Shown here piece by piece: positions 1 to 7,981 of a stretch of DNA of 64,000 nt. Both the position numbers and the translations under genes were made by a program. Source of the stretch: Cellulomonas humilata (GTDB lineage Bacteria; Actinomycetota; Actinomycetes; Actinomycetales; Cellulomonadaceae); NCBI RefSeq assembly GCF_030814415.1, contig NZ_JAUSVB010000001.1, forward strand, positions 930,001 to 994,000, read 5' to 3'. The notes below the pieces were generated by a model. That model searched no databases. It was not told where the DNA came from and worked only from the letters and a program-made list of their open reading frames with translations. Within the stretch, counting starts at the first letter, position 1, and every line of letters begins with the position of its first letter.

Positions 1-236
1 GGGGTGCTGGTGCTGGCGCGGTTGCACAGGGCCGTGTGGATCGCGGTGCCGGTGGACGCGGTGACGGTCGTGCCGCCGGCGCCACCGGTCGTGCCGCCGT
101 TCTGGGTGGCGTAGCCGGTCACCCCGCCGGTCGCCGCCTGCGCGGCGGACATCGAGATGGCGGTCACGCCGATCGTGGTGGCCATGGCCAGCGTGGCCAC
201 TGCCGCGAGGGGCCGTCGTGCGAATGCTCGTCTCAT
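1..236 (-). CDS. Secreted pectate lyase-like protein, N-terminal part (truncated by window edge)
   Basis: Only the first 78 codons are in the window. The product starts MRRAFARRPLAA, has a hydrophobic core and an Ala-x-Ala site (SMSAAQAA), so it looks like a Sec signal peptide ending near residue 33. The mature start, ATGGVTGYATQNGGTTGG followed by a TVTASTGTAIHTAL segment, resembles the beginning of family 1 polysaccharide lyases (pectate lyases), where a Gly/Thr-rich strand precedes the first turn of the beta-helix. The ATG at 236 has a GAGG ribosome-binding site about 8 bases upstream. The catalytic part lies outside the window, so the family call rests on the N-terminus alone. A LacI-type operator-like motif lies at 364-376 upstream and matches one in front of the cellulase at 17141. 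Confidence 0.6.
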   Translation of the reverse strand, partial: MRRAFARRPLAAVATLAMATTIGVTAISMSAAQAATGGVTGYATQNGGTTGGAGGTTVTASTGTAIHTALCNRASTST

Positions 237-363
237 CGTTGCCTCATCTTCGTCATTGGAGTTCAGGCCGCTACCTCGACCCACGGAGTCGGGCGTCCCG
301 GTGTCGGAGGGGTGAGCAACCGGTTTCTCGATCGTAGGAGACCGCTTTCCGCACGCCGACTGG

Positions 364-376
364 CTAAACGATTCGG
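364..376 (-). promoter_or_regulatory. Putative LacI-family operator upstream of the pectate lyase-like gene
   Basis: Read on the minus strand this is CCGAATCGTTTAG, an imperfect inverted repeat around a central CG. It matches 11 of 13 positions of CCGAAACGTTTTG at 17003 upstream of the GH9 cellulase. A -10-like TACGAT lies at 336-331 on the same strand, so the motif would sit just upstream of a -35 region. LacI-family repressors of sugar-utilisation genes often bind palindromes with this CG-centred shape. The regulator itself is not in the window. Confidence 0.45.
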
Positions 377-439
377 CACGGTGTTTCTCATGTGCGGGCG
401 CGACGGACCTCAGGCGCGACTCGGATCGACGTGCGGGCG

Positions 440-1018
440 TCAGGCGGCTCGGCGACGCGCCCGGACGATCAGCGGGATACCGACGCCGAGGCCGACGACG
501 AGGAACCCGAGCAGCCACCAGACCCACGCCGGGGTGCCGTCGGCAACGTCCTCAGCCGGCACGTCGGTCGACGCGGACGGCGAAGGCGTCACCGTCGGCG
601 TCGGCGTGGGAGTCGGGGTCGGGGTCGGCGTGGGGGTCGGCGTCGGCTCCGGGGCGACAGCTGTCTCGGTCGGCACCGGCGTGGGGAGCGGCACGGGCGC
701 CGGCTCCGTCGGGGTCGGCTCCGGTGGCTGCTCTGGGGTGGGGGTCGGTTCCGGCTCCGGCTCGGTCGGCGTCGGCTCGGGAGCGATCGCCGTCTCGGTC
801 GGCGTGGGACGGGACGGCAGCGTCGGCGTCGGGAGCGACGGGATCGTGATCGTCGGCGTGGGGGTGGGCAGCGGCGGGATCGTGATCGTCGGCGTCGGCG
901 TGCGGGTCGGGGTCGGAAGGGAGATCCCACCGTCACCGCACGACGCCACCAGGAGGACGGCCGTGAGCACGGCGATGACTCCCGAGGTTTGCCGGACGAC
1001 CGCCCGTGGTGCGCTCAC
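440..1018 (-). CDS. Pro/Thr-rich lipoprotein with C-terminal membrane anchor
   Basis: A 192-residue protein of unknown function. The GTG at 1018 is chosen because GAGAGGGG lies 6-7 bases upstream; an upstream ATG at 1102 has no comparable site and adds an unlikely leader. The N-terminus is a short basic stretch, a hydrophobic segment and a lipobox (LLVASC, lipid-modified Cys near residue 27). A long stalk of PT, PTP and EPTPTE repeats fills residues about 35-150, including a run of ten or so consecutive PT pairs. Near the C-terminus [21 protein letters not shown] forms a transmembrane helix followed by RARRR. It is predicted to be a cell-surface stalk held by lipid at one end and a helix at the other. 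No enzymatic motif is visible. Confidence 0.7.
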   Translation of the reverse strand: MSAPRAVVRQTSGVIAVLTAVLLVASCGDGGISLPTPTRTPTPTITIPPLPTPTPTITIPSLPTPTLPSRPTPTETAIAPEPTPTEPEPEPTPTPEQPPEPTPTEPAPVPLPTPVPTETAVAPEPTPTPTPTPTPTPTPTPTVTPSPSASTDVPAEDVADGTPAWVWWLLGFLVVGLGVGIPLIVRARRRAA

Positions 1019-1143
1019 GCGATGCCCCTCTCGGAGACTGCTTCCTACGCCACAGTCCCCGCCGCCCGGTGGGCGGGTGGGTGCGCATGGACATCTGACC
1101 ACATATCACCCCAGCCAGACCGGCGATTCGACGACGCGTCCGC

Positions 1144-1767
1144 TCAGACCGCCGAGGTCACCGGCTGCCGCAGGATGGTGCGCTGCTTCTCGGGCGCGAC
1201 CTTCCGGAAGTCGCTGAGATAGATCTCGTGGTGCGTCCCGGTCATCCGCAGCCCGTTGTGCGGGATGAACTCGTGGTGCAGCCGCGCGAGCACGTCGGCC
1301 TCGTCGTCGAACGATCCGACGTGCAGCGTCTGCACGCACCGCCCCTCGGACAAGGGCGCCAGCCGGAGGTCGTCCAGCCGCGCCGGCCGGTTCTTCGCCG
1401 CGACCTTCTCGATGGCCGCGGCGACCAGCTCCTCGCCCAACCAGTCCGGGACCAGGAGCATCAGCGTCCAGTCCCACCGGGACTTGTCCCGCGCCGCCGT
1501 GAACGACGCCAGGTCCTCCGCCCACCACAGACCCTCGAGCGGCGGGACCACGTAGTCGCGTCCGAGGTCGCGCTTGCTCGCGAACTTGAGCGTGTAGGCC
1601 ACGGGGTAGAGCGTCTCGACCGCGTCCGTGAACGCCGGCGAGGTGTTCGGATCGCCGTGGCCGTCGATCATCAGGTACTGCAGGTCGGGCACGTCGACGA
1701 TCCGGAACTGCCCCCGTCGGGCCTGGTAGCTGTCGAGCGACTTCTTGAGGTCGACCCGGTCCGTCAC
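1144..1767 (-). CDS. GyrI-like small-molecule-binding domain protein
   Basis: A 207-residue protein starting VTDRVDLKKSLDSYQARR. The fold suggested by motifs such as YLMIDGHGDPN, a central PLEGLWWAED segment and MTGTHHEIYLSDFRKVAPEKQRTILRQP matches stand-alone GyrI-like/AraC effector-binding proteins, which bind hydrophobic or cationic small molecules and in some cases hydrolyse electrophiles. The GTG start at 1767 overlaps the TGA of the upstream zinc-ribbon gene (GTGA), so the two are probably translationally coupled. No DNA-binding domain is present. The ligand cannot be told from sequence. Confidence 0.75.
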   Translation of the reverse strand: MTDRVDLKKSLDSYQARRGQFRIVDVPDLQYLMIDGHGDPNTSPAFTDAVETLYPVAYTLKFASKRDLGRDYVVPPLEGLWWAEDLASFTAARDKSRWDWTLMLLVPDWLGEELVAAAIEKVAAKNRPARLDDLRLAPLSEGRCVQTLHVGSFDDEADVLARLHHEFIPHNGLRMTGTHHEIYLSDFRKVAPEKQRTILRQPVTSAV

Positions 1768-2078
1768 AGAGCCCTCGCGACGACGGTCGCGTGCCCGCAC
1801 GCTGCGCAGACCGTCGCGTCCTGGACCACGTGGAAGTCGGCGCAGCCCGGGTTCGTGCAGGTGCGCGTCTCGGTACCGGGTGGCCGCGTGTGCGGCTGCG
1901 GCTCCTTGAGCGGCATCGGCGTCGAGTAGATCGGCGCGATCGGACCGGTACCCGGCGGCGGCACACGCAGGACGGTCCACTCGGTCGGCCTGCCGCACAC
2001 CGCGCACGTCGGGGTCGCCTGCACCTTGCCGTGGGCGGGGCACGAGGCGTCGGAGCATCGACGGGCGATGTTGGACAT
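1764..2078 (-). CDS. Small double zinc-ribbon protein
   Basis: A 104-residue protein that starts MSNIARRCSDASCPAHGK. It has two Cys-pair clusters: CSDASC with CAVCGR in the N-terminal third, and CTNPGC with CAACGH near the C-terminus. Each looks like a four-Cys zinc ribbon. The middle is Pro-rich (VPPPGTGPIAPIYSTPMPLKEP). It overlaps the following GyrI-like gene by a GTGA junction, so the pair probably works together, for example as a sensor or redox- or metal-linked accessory protein. The function is unknown. The ATG at 2078 is preferred over an in-frame start further upstream, which would read through the tRNA terminator and tRNA-Leu region. Confidence 0.65.
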   Translation of the reverse strand: MSNIARRCSDASCPAHGKVQATPTCAVCGRPTEWTVLRVPPPGTGPIAPIYSTPMPLKEPQPHTRPPGTETRTCTNPGCADFHVVQDATVCAACGHATVVARAL

Positions 2079-2180
2079 GGCGTACCCCCGGGGCGGCGAC
2101 GTTGACAGGAACGACCATCCTCGACGCGCGCGGTCTCGCACAAGGGTCCAGGCGCTCTGCCACCGCCCACCAACGACGAA

Positions 2181-2210
2181 ACTCCCGGTCAGATCGCTCT
2201 GACCGGGAGT
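2181..2210 (-). terminator. Rho-independent terminator downstream of tRNA-Leu
   Basis: A perfect 13-bp stem (ACTCCCGGTCAGA / TCTGACCGGGAGT) with a 4-base loop. It sits about 40 bases beyond the 3' end of tRNA-Leu and upstream of the zinc-ribbon gene, so it most likely ends the tRNA transcript. Confidence 0.75.
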
Positions 2211-2252
2211 CTCGGTACTGCTCGAGCGGCCCCCTGGGGAGCTACCCATCTG

Positions 2253-2335
2253 TGCGCGAGGGGGGATTTGAACCCCCACGCCCTTTCGGACACTGGCACC
2301 TGAAGCCAGCGCGTCTGCCGTTCCGCCACTCGCGC
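2253..2335 (-). tRNA. tRNA-Leu(CAG)
   Basis: An 83-nt class II tRNA. The acceptor arms GCGCGAG and CTCGCGC pair perfectly, with A as discriminator. The anticodon arm is CTGGC-TTCAGGT-GCCAG, giving anticodon CAG, which reads CUG, the main Leu codon at high GC. A variable arm (TGTCCGAAAGGGCGT) and a T arm GGGGG-TTCAAAT-CCCCC are visible. CCA is not encoded. Confidence 0.95.
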
Positions 2336-2461
2336 GCGCCGCAGAACATTAGCACGACGACCGGGCAGGTTCTGAACCGCCTGCAGGCACCACGCACCTG
2401 CCGCGATGAGACGCCGCGCGCACATCACCCTGCATCCGACCCCGTACTGGCGGGTCACAGA

Positions 2462-2467
2462 TACGAT
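2462..2467 (+). promoter_or_regulatory. Possible -10 element for the fhaA operon
   Basis: TACGAT lies about 60 bases upstream of fhaA in the gap after tRNA-Leu. No good -35 is visible 17-18 bases upstream. It is the best candidate promoter for the long operon that follows. Confidence 0.35.
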
Positions 2468-2529
2468 CAAGGCGGATTGCGGGTAGGCGACCTGCCTGCA
2501 GCGACGCGAGAGGGACGGGGGAGGTGGGC

Positions 2530-3240
2530 GTGGGCATCCTCGACAGGTTCGAGAACGGCGTGGAGCGGGTGGTCAACAACGCCATCGCCAAGGCCTTCAA
2601 GAGCGAGCTCAAGCCGCTCGACCTCTCCAGCGCGCTGCGCCGCGAGGTGGACGACCGGGCGGCCGTCGTGGGTCGGGATCGCACGGTCGTGCCCAACGAG
2701 TTCACGATCGAGCTCGCAACTGCCGACTACGACCAGGTGGAGTCGTGGGGTGCGGAGGCGTTGGCGGACGAGTTCGCCAACAACGTCACCGACTATGCCG
2801 CCAGCCAGCGCTACGCGTTCGTGGGTCCGGTGACGGTGTCGTTCAGCGAGGACAGCGAGCTCGAGGCGGCGCGGTTCCGGGTGCACAGCGCGACGGTGCG
2901 CGGTGCGGTCGCGCCCGCGGGGGCCACGTCGGCGCCCAGCGCGCGGCACCCCCTGGTGGACATCGACGGTCAGCGCTACATCCTCACGGGGCCCGTCACG
3001 GTCATCGGACGCGGCTCGGAGGCGGACATCATCGTCGACGACCCGGGCGTCTCTCGGCGGCACCTGGAGATCCGGGTGACCGGTGACGGGGTGGTCGCCA
3101 CGGACATGGGCTCGACCAACGGACTCTTCGTCGAGGGCCACCAGGTTCCGGCCGCGACCCTGCTGGACGGCAACACGCTGACCATCGGGCGCACCCGGAT
3201 CCTGTTCTGGACAGGCGGCGAGCCGGACCTGGACGAGTGA
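2530..3240 (+). CDS. fhaA: FHA-domain protein FhaA (DUF3662-FHA)
   Basis: A 236-residue cytoplasmic adaptor of cell-wall control. The N-terminal DUF3662 domain (about residues 1-115, GILDRFENGVERVVNNAIAK at the start) is followed by a linker and a C-terminal FHA domain (about 150-235) with the phosphothreonine-binding signature GRGSEADI, SRRH and GSTNG. In mycobacteria FhaA binds the phosphorylated pseudokinase region of MviN/MurJ and so limits peptidoglycan precursor flipping; here a separate pseudokinase near murJ (57873-55969) could be the partner. The GTG at 2530 is preferred because GGGGAG lies 7 bases upstream; another GTG at 2524 is too close to it. First gene of the fhaA-pknB operon. 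Confidence 0.9.
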   Translation: MGILDRFENGVERVVNNAIAKAFKSELKPLDLSSALRREVDDRAAVVGRDRTVVPNEFTIELATADYDQVESWGAEALADEFANNVTDYAASQRYAFVGPVTVSFSEDSELEAARFRVHSATVRGAVAPAGATSAPSARHPLVDIDGQRYILTGPVTVIGRGSEADIIVDDPGVSRRHLEIRVTGDGVVATDMGSTNGLFVEGHQVPAATLLDGNTLTIGRTRILFWTGGEPDLDE

Positions 3241-3249
3241 CGCCGGCAC

Positions 3250-3771
3250 ATGAGTGAACTGACGATCACCCTGCTGCGGCTGGGTTACCTGGCCCTGCTG
3301 TGGGTGCTCGTGCTCTTCGCCATCGGTGTGCTGCGCCGTGACCTGTACGGGACGCGGATCACCGACCGTCGCCGTCGCAAGGCTGCGGTTCCTGCGGCGG
3401 CCGCGGCAGCTGTCGCCACGGAGCCCGCACGGCCGGAGACGGCACCGACCCGCATCCCCCGTTCGACGCGCAGCGGGGGCGGGCCCGGCCGGCTCGTCGT
3501 GACGGAAGGTCCGCTGCGCGGCACGATCATCCCGCTGGGGGCGTCGTCCGTGCTCATCGGCCGCGCACCCGGCTGCACGCTCGTCCTGGACGACGACTAC
3601 TCGTCGTCGCGGCACGCGCGGATCTTCCCGCAGGGCGGCCAGTGGTTCGTCGAGGACCTCGGATCGACGAACGGGACATACGTGGCGGACCAGCGCGTCG
3701 AGGCTCCGACTCCCGTCCCGACGGGTACACCCGTCCGCGTGGGCCAGAGCGTTCTCGAGCTGCAGAGGTAA
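3250..3771 (+). CDS. fhaB: Membrane-anchored FHA-domain protein FhaB (FipA)
   Basis: A 173-residue protein with one N-terminal transmembrane helix (about residues 5-26, LLRLGYLALLWVLVLFAIGV), a basic and Ala-rich linker, and an FHA domain in the C-terminal half with GRAPGCTL, SSRHARI and GSTNGTYV. FhaB/FipA recognises phosphothreonine on division proteins (FtsZ-FtsQ bridging in mycobacteria) made by PknA/PknB, both encoded in this operon. It starts 10 bases after fhaA and is followed after 4 bases by the phosphatase gene, so it is co-transcribed. Confidence 0.9.
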   Translation: MSELTITLLRLGYLALLWVLVLFAIGVLRRDLYGTRITDRRRRKAAVPAAAAAAVATEPARPETAPTRIPRSTRSGGGPGRLVVTEGPLRGTIIPLGASSVLIGRAPGCTLVLDDDYSSSRHARIFPQGGQWFVEDLGSTNGTYVADQRVEAPTPVPTGTPVRVGQSVLELQR

Positions 3772-3775
3772 CCCG

Positions 3776-5092
3776 GTGTCCGTCGCACTCAGATATGCGG
3801 CGCGGTCCGACGTCGGACTCGTGCGCTCCAACAACCAGGACTCGGCGTACGCCGGTCCGCACCTGCTGATGGTCGCGGACGGCATGGGCGGGCACGCGGG
3901 TGGCGATGTCGCGTCCTCGGTCGCCGTCGCCGCGTTCGCGCCGCTGGACGGCGAGTCGCACGGTCCCGACGACGCGCTGGACCAGCTCGAGGCGGCCCTG
4001 GCGGACGCCCGCGACGAGATCATCGCGCGCAGCGACGCCGACCCGGACCTGAGCGGCATGGGCACGACGGTGCTCGCGATCCTGCGCGCCGGCAACAAGC
4101 TCGCGATGGTGCACCTGGGCGACTCGCGCGGGTACCTCATGCGCGACGGCATCCTCACGCAGGTCACCACCGACCACACGTTCGTGCAGCACCTGGTGGA
4201 CATCGGCCGGATCACGCCCGAGGAGGCCGAGCACCACCCGCAGCGCTCGGTCGTGATGCGCGTGCTGGGCGACTTCGACCCGGAGGTGACCCCCGACCTG
4301 TCCGTCCGCGAGGCGCGCAAGGGCGACCGGTGGCTGCTGTGCTCGGACGGCCTGTCGGGCTTCGTGAGCGCGGAGACCATCGAGGAGACGATGGCGACGA
4401 TCTCCGACGTCGACGCGTGCGCGGACCGGCTGGTCCAGCTCGCGCTGCGGGCCGGCGGCGGGGACAACATCACGGTCGTGCTCGCGGACGTGGTGGAGCT
4501 CGACGACGTCGCCGACGGTGAGGGCCCGACGACGAACGCGACGGTCGTCGGCGCCGCGGCGCTGACCCGCAACGACCCGACGGCCGCCGCCGACGGTCCG
4601 GCGGCACGCGCTGCCGGGCTGGCGCGGGCCGCTCAGGTGGTGGACGACGACGCGCAGGAGACGACCCCCGCCGCGGCCGTCACGGACGACGACGAGGAGC
4701 ACCCGACGAGACCCCGCCGCTGGCGGTCGGTCGTCATGTGGCTGGGGATCGCCGCGCTCGTCGTCGGCGCCGCCGTGGTCGCGTACAGCTGGACACAGAC
4801 GCAGTACTACGTGGGGGTCGACGACGACGAGGTCGTGATCTTCCGCGGCCTCCCGCAGACCCTGGGCCCGATCGCGCTGTCGTCGGTGGTCGAGCGCACG
4901 GGCACGTCGCTGGACGACCTCGACTCGCGCTACCTGCGGGAGCGCGTCGAGCAGACCATCCACGCCGACTCTCTCGACGACGCCCGCGACCTGGTCGCGA
5001 TGCTCGAGGAGGACACCGCGCCGTCGTCGCGCCCGACGCCGACCGCCACCCCCAGCGCCACCTCCGTCCCCACCGGGACGGCCACACCGTGA
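3776..5092 (+). CDS. pstP: PP2C-family Ser/Thr phosphatase PstP (Ppp)
   Basis: A 438-residue membrane phosphatase. The N-terminal 240 residues are the PP2C catalytic domain, with RSNNQDS, MVADGMGGHAGG, GDSRGYL, CSDGLSG and GGGDNITVV supplying the metal-binding Asp residues. A long Ala/Thr-rich linker leads to one transmembrane helix (about 320-342), then an extracellular domain of about 60 residues and a Pro/Thr/Ser tail. PstP reverses PknA/PknB phosphorylation of cell-wall and division targets. The start is GTG at 3776. The gene sits between fhaB and the SEDS gene with gaps of under 12 bases. Confidence 0.92.
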   Translation: MSVALRYAARSDVGLVRSNNQDSAYAGPHLLMVADGMGGHAGGDVASSVAVAAFAPLDGESHGPDDALDQLEAALADARDEIIARSDADPDLSGMGTTVLAILRAGNKLAMVHLGDSRGYLMRDGILTQVTTDHTFVQHLVDIGRITPEEAEHHPQRSVVMRVLGDFDPEVTPDLSVREARKGDRWLLCSDGLSGFVSAETIEETMATISDVDACADRLVQLALRAGGGDNITVVLADVVELDDVADGEGPTTNATVVGAAALTRNDPTAAADGPAARAAGLARAAQVVDDDAQETTPAAAVTDDDEEHPTRPRRWRSVVMWLGIAALVVGAAVVAYSWTQTQYYVGVDDDEVVIFRGLPQTLGPIALSSVVERTGTSLDDLDSRYLRERVEQTIHADSLDDARDLVAMLEEDTAPSSRPTPTATPSATSVPTGTATP

Positions 5093-5102
5093 GCCGCGCG
5101 TG

Positions 5103-6533
5103 ATGGCTACCGTCCAGCCGCACCGGGTGCGGGCCGGCCGGGGTGTCGAGCTCGGCCTGCTGCTGCTCGCGCTCGCCATCGGCGTGGCGTCGTACGCGCT
5201 CGCCGGCATCGGCACCACCAACAAGGTCCCGCCCGACGTGATCGGCTACGGGCTCGGCATGGCCGCCCTCGCCATCGGCATCCACCTGGTGCTGCGCTGG
5301 CGTGCACCGTTCGCGGACCCGGTGATCCTGCCGATCACGGTGGCGCTGAACGGCATCGGGCTCGCGATGATCTACCGGATCGACTTCGCGTACGCGGCGC
5401 GGGGGCGTGAGGACACGTTCGCGCAGCGTCAGCTGGTGTGGACGGCGATCTCGGTGATCCTCGCGGCGGCCGTCATCGTCCTGCTGCGCGACCACCGCAC
5501 CCTGCGCCGCTACACGTACACCGCGATGATCGCCGGTCTCGTGCTCGTCCTGCTGCCCCTGGTCCCGGGCCTGGGGCGGACCATCAACGGTGCCAGCATC
5601 TGGGTGCGCGTCGGCGGGGTCGGCTTCCAGCCGGCGGAGTTCGCCAAGATCGCGTTCGCCATCTTCTTCGCCGGCTACCTGGTCACCCATCGCGACACCC
5701 TCGCGCTCGCCGGGCCCAAGGTGCTGGGTCTGCAGCTGCCGCGCCCGCGCGACCTCGGCCCGATCCTCATCGTGTGGGGAGCGTCGGTGGCGGTCCTCGT
5801 CCTCGAGCGTGACCTCGGGACCTCGCTGCTGTTCTTCGGACTGTTCGTCGCCATGCTCTACCTGGCGACCGAGCGGCTGAGCTGGGTGGTCATCGGCCTC
5901 CTGCTGTTCGTCGCCGGCGCGGTCATCGCCGCCGGTGCGTTCTCGCACGTCGGGGCACGTTTCGACGCCTGGCTCAATGCGTTCGACCCAGCCGTCTTCG
6001 ACCAGAGCCCAGGCGGTTCCGGACAGCTGGTGCGCGGCCTGTTCGGTATGGCCAGCGGCGGGCTGTTCGGCACCGGCTGGGGGCAGGGCCGGCCGGACCT
6101 GGTGCCGTTCGCCGAGTCGGACTTCATCGTCGCGTCGCTCGGTGAGGAGCTCGGCCTGACCGGTCTGCTCGCCATCCTGCTGTGCTTCGCGATCCTGACG
6201 GAGCGCGGCATGCGCACCGCGATCGGGGTGCGCGACGGCTTCGGAAAGCTCCTCGCGGGCGGCCTGGCGTTCATCGTGGCGCTGCAGACGTTCGTCGTGG
6301 TCGGCGGCGTCACCCGGATCATCCCGCTGACCGGCCTGACCACGCCGTTCATCGCGTACGGAGGCTCGTCCCTCGTCGCCAACTGGGTCATCGTCGCGCT
6401 GCTGCTGCGGATCTCCGACGAGGCCCGGCGCCCCGCGCCGTCGATGAAGCCGTCGCTGACGCCGATCGCGGGGACCCCGGTCGTCGTCGGCGACGACGAC
6501 CAGCCGACCGAGGTCATGCGGGGGGTGCGATGA
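5103..6533 (+). CDS. rodA: SEDS-family peptidoglycan glycosyltransferase (RodA/FtsW-like)
   Basis: A 476-residue polytopic membrane protein of the SEDS family, which polymerises lipid II into glycan strands with a partner class B PBP. About ten hydrophobic helices are visible. Family motifs include NGASIWVRVGGVGFQPAEFAK and the C-terminal PLTGLTTPFIAYGGSS. The gene directly overlaps pbpA (ATGA), the usual pairing of SEDS polymerase and transpeptidase. The ATG at 5103 is chosen; GTG at 5100 is an alternative that adds one residue. In mycobacteria the equivalent locus encodes RodA; FtsW is normally in the dcw cluster, which is not here. Confidence 0.9.
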   Translation: MATVQPHRVRAGRGVELGLLLLALAIGVASYALAGIGTTNKVPPDVIGYGLGMAALAIGIHLVLRWRAPFADPVILPITVALNGIGLAMIYRIDFAYAARGREDTFAQRQLVWTAISVILAAAVIVLLRDHRTLRRYTYTAMIAGLVLVLLPLVPGLGRTINGASIWVRVGGVGFQPAEFAKIAFAIFFAGYLVTHRDTLALAGPKVLGLQLPRPRDLGPILIVWGASVAVLVLERDLGTSLLFFGLFVAMLYLATERLSWVVIGLLLFVAGAVIAAGAFSHVGARFDAWLNAFDPAVFDQSPGGSGQLVRGLFGMASGGLFGTGWGQGRPDLVPFAESDFIVASLGEELGLTGLLAILLCFAILTERGMRTAIGVRDGFGKLLAGGLAFIVALQTFVVVGGVTRIIPLTGLTTPFIAYGGSSLVANWVIVALLLRISDEARRPAPSMKPSLTPIAGTPVVVGDDDQPTEVMRGVR

Positions 6534-7981
6534 ACACGCCGCTCCGCCGCCTCGCCACGGTCGTCCTCGTGATGTTCGTCGGCCTCATGGCCAGCGCCAC
6601 GTGGGTGCAGTACTTCCAGGCCGACCGCCTGAACAACGACAGCCGCAACGTCCGCACGCTGTACCGGGAGTTCGGCAACGCCCGCGGGCCGATCGTCGTC
6701 GCCGGTGACGCGATCGCGCTGTCCACCAAAGTCGAGGACTCCTACGGCTACCAGCGGTCGTACACCAACGGCGAGCTGTACTCCGCGATGACCGGCTTCT
6801 ACTCCGTCGTGAACGGTCGCACCGAGCTGGAGCGGGCCGCGAACGAGGAGCTGACCGGCCGCGGGGACCAGCTGTTCTTCTCGCGGATCCGGGACCTGCT
6901 CACCGGCCGGCAGCCGGAGGGCGCGGCCGTCGAGACGACGATCAACCCGGCCGCGCAGCAGGCGGCGTTCGACGGTCTGGCCGGCCAGCAGGGCGCGGTC
7001 GTCGCCCTCGAGCCGTCGACGGGCAAGATCCTCGCGCTCGTCTCGACTCCCGGGTTCGACCCGAACGCGCTCGCGTCGCACGACATCGCAGCCGCGGGGG
7101 CGGCGTACCAGGCGCTGAGCTCGGCGCCCGGCAACCCGCTGCGCAGCAACGCGACGCAGGAGACCTACCCGCCCGGGTCGACGTTCAAGCTGGTGACGGC
7201 GACGGCGGCCCTCGAGAGCGGCCAGTACACGCCCGAGAGCACGCTGCCCGCGCCCGAGCGGCTCACGCTGCCGCAGACCACCGCGACCATCGGCAACTTC
7301 GGCGGGGGTGGCTGCGGCGCCGACCCGATCACCCTGGCCGATGCTCTGCGCATCTCCTGCAACACCGCGTTCGGGCAGCTGGGCCTGAACGTCGGCGCGG
7401 ACGCCCTGCGAGCGCAGGCGGAGCGGTTCGGGTTCAACGACCCCGACCTGACCATCCCGATGAAGGTCGTCGAGAGCGTGTTCCCCGCGGAGATGGACCT
7501 GCCCGTCACGGCCCAGTCGGCCATCGGACAGCGCGACGTGCGGGCCACGCCGCTCCAGATGGCGATGGTCTCCGCGGCGATCGCCAACGGCGGCCAGCTG
7601 ATGACGCCGTACACGGTGCAGACCGTGCGGTCGGCGGACCTGCACCGGGTGTCCGAGACGGAGCCCACCCTGTACTCGACCGCGATGTCGCCCGGCACGG
7701 CCGCGGCGATGCGGGACATGATGGTCGGTGTCGTGGAGAGCGGCTCGGGCGTCGCCGCGCAGATCCCCGGCGTGCAGGTGGCCGGCAAGACCGGCACCGC
7801 GCAGACAGCCGAGGGTCAGGCGCCGCACGCGTGGTTCACGGCCTTCGCGCCGGCCGACGCCCCCCGCGTCGCGGTCGCGGTGATCGTCGAGCACGGCGGG
7901 AACGCCGGCAACGAGGCGACGGGCGGTCGCGTCGCGGCCCCCATCGCGAAGGCCGTCATCGAGGCGGTGCTGGGATCATGA
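6530..7981 (+). CDS. pbpA: Class B penicillin-binding protein PbpA
   Basis: A 483-residue D,D-transpeptidase. One N-terminal transmembrane helix (about residues 8-27) is followed by a dimerisation region and the transpeptidase domain. Active-site motifs are present in order: STFK (within PPGSTFKLV, about residue 220), SCN (ISCNTAFGQLG) and KTGT (AGKTGTAQT). It cross-links strands made by the adjacent SEDS protein. The start overlaps the SEDS stop and its own stop overlaps the pknA start, both as ATGA, so translation is coupled through all three genes. Confidence 0.93.
   Translation: MNTPLRRLATVVLVMFVGLMASATWVQYFQADRLNNDSRNVRTLYREFGNARGPIVVAGDAIALSTKVEDSYGYQRSYTNGELYSAMTGFYSVVNGRTELERAANEELTGRGDQLFFSRIRDLLTGRQPEGAAVETTINPAAQQAAFDGLAGQQGAVVALEPSTGKILALVSTPGFDPNALASHDIAAAGAAYQALSSAPGNPLRSNATQETYPPGSTFKLVTATAALESGQYTPESTLPAPERLTLPQTTATIGNFGGGGCGADPITLADALRISCNTAFGQLGLNVGADALRAQAERFGFNDPDLTIPMKVVESVFPAEMDLPVTAQSAIGQRDVRATPLQMAMVSAAIANGGQLMTPYTVQTVRSADLHRVSETEPTLYSTAMSPGTAAAMRDMMVGVVESGSGVAAQIPGVQVAGKTGTAQTAEGQAPHAWFTAFAPADAPRVAVAVIVEHGGNAGNEATGGRVAAPIAKAVIEAVLGS

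Noticed and set aside
36-1217. A plus-strand frame rich in Gly-Val repeats
   Set aside because: It is the antisense of the PT-repeat lipoprotein; the GVGVGV run is the complement of the PT codons, and the frame has no ribosome-binding site.
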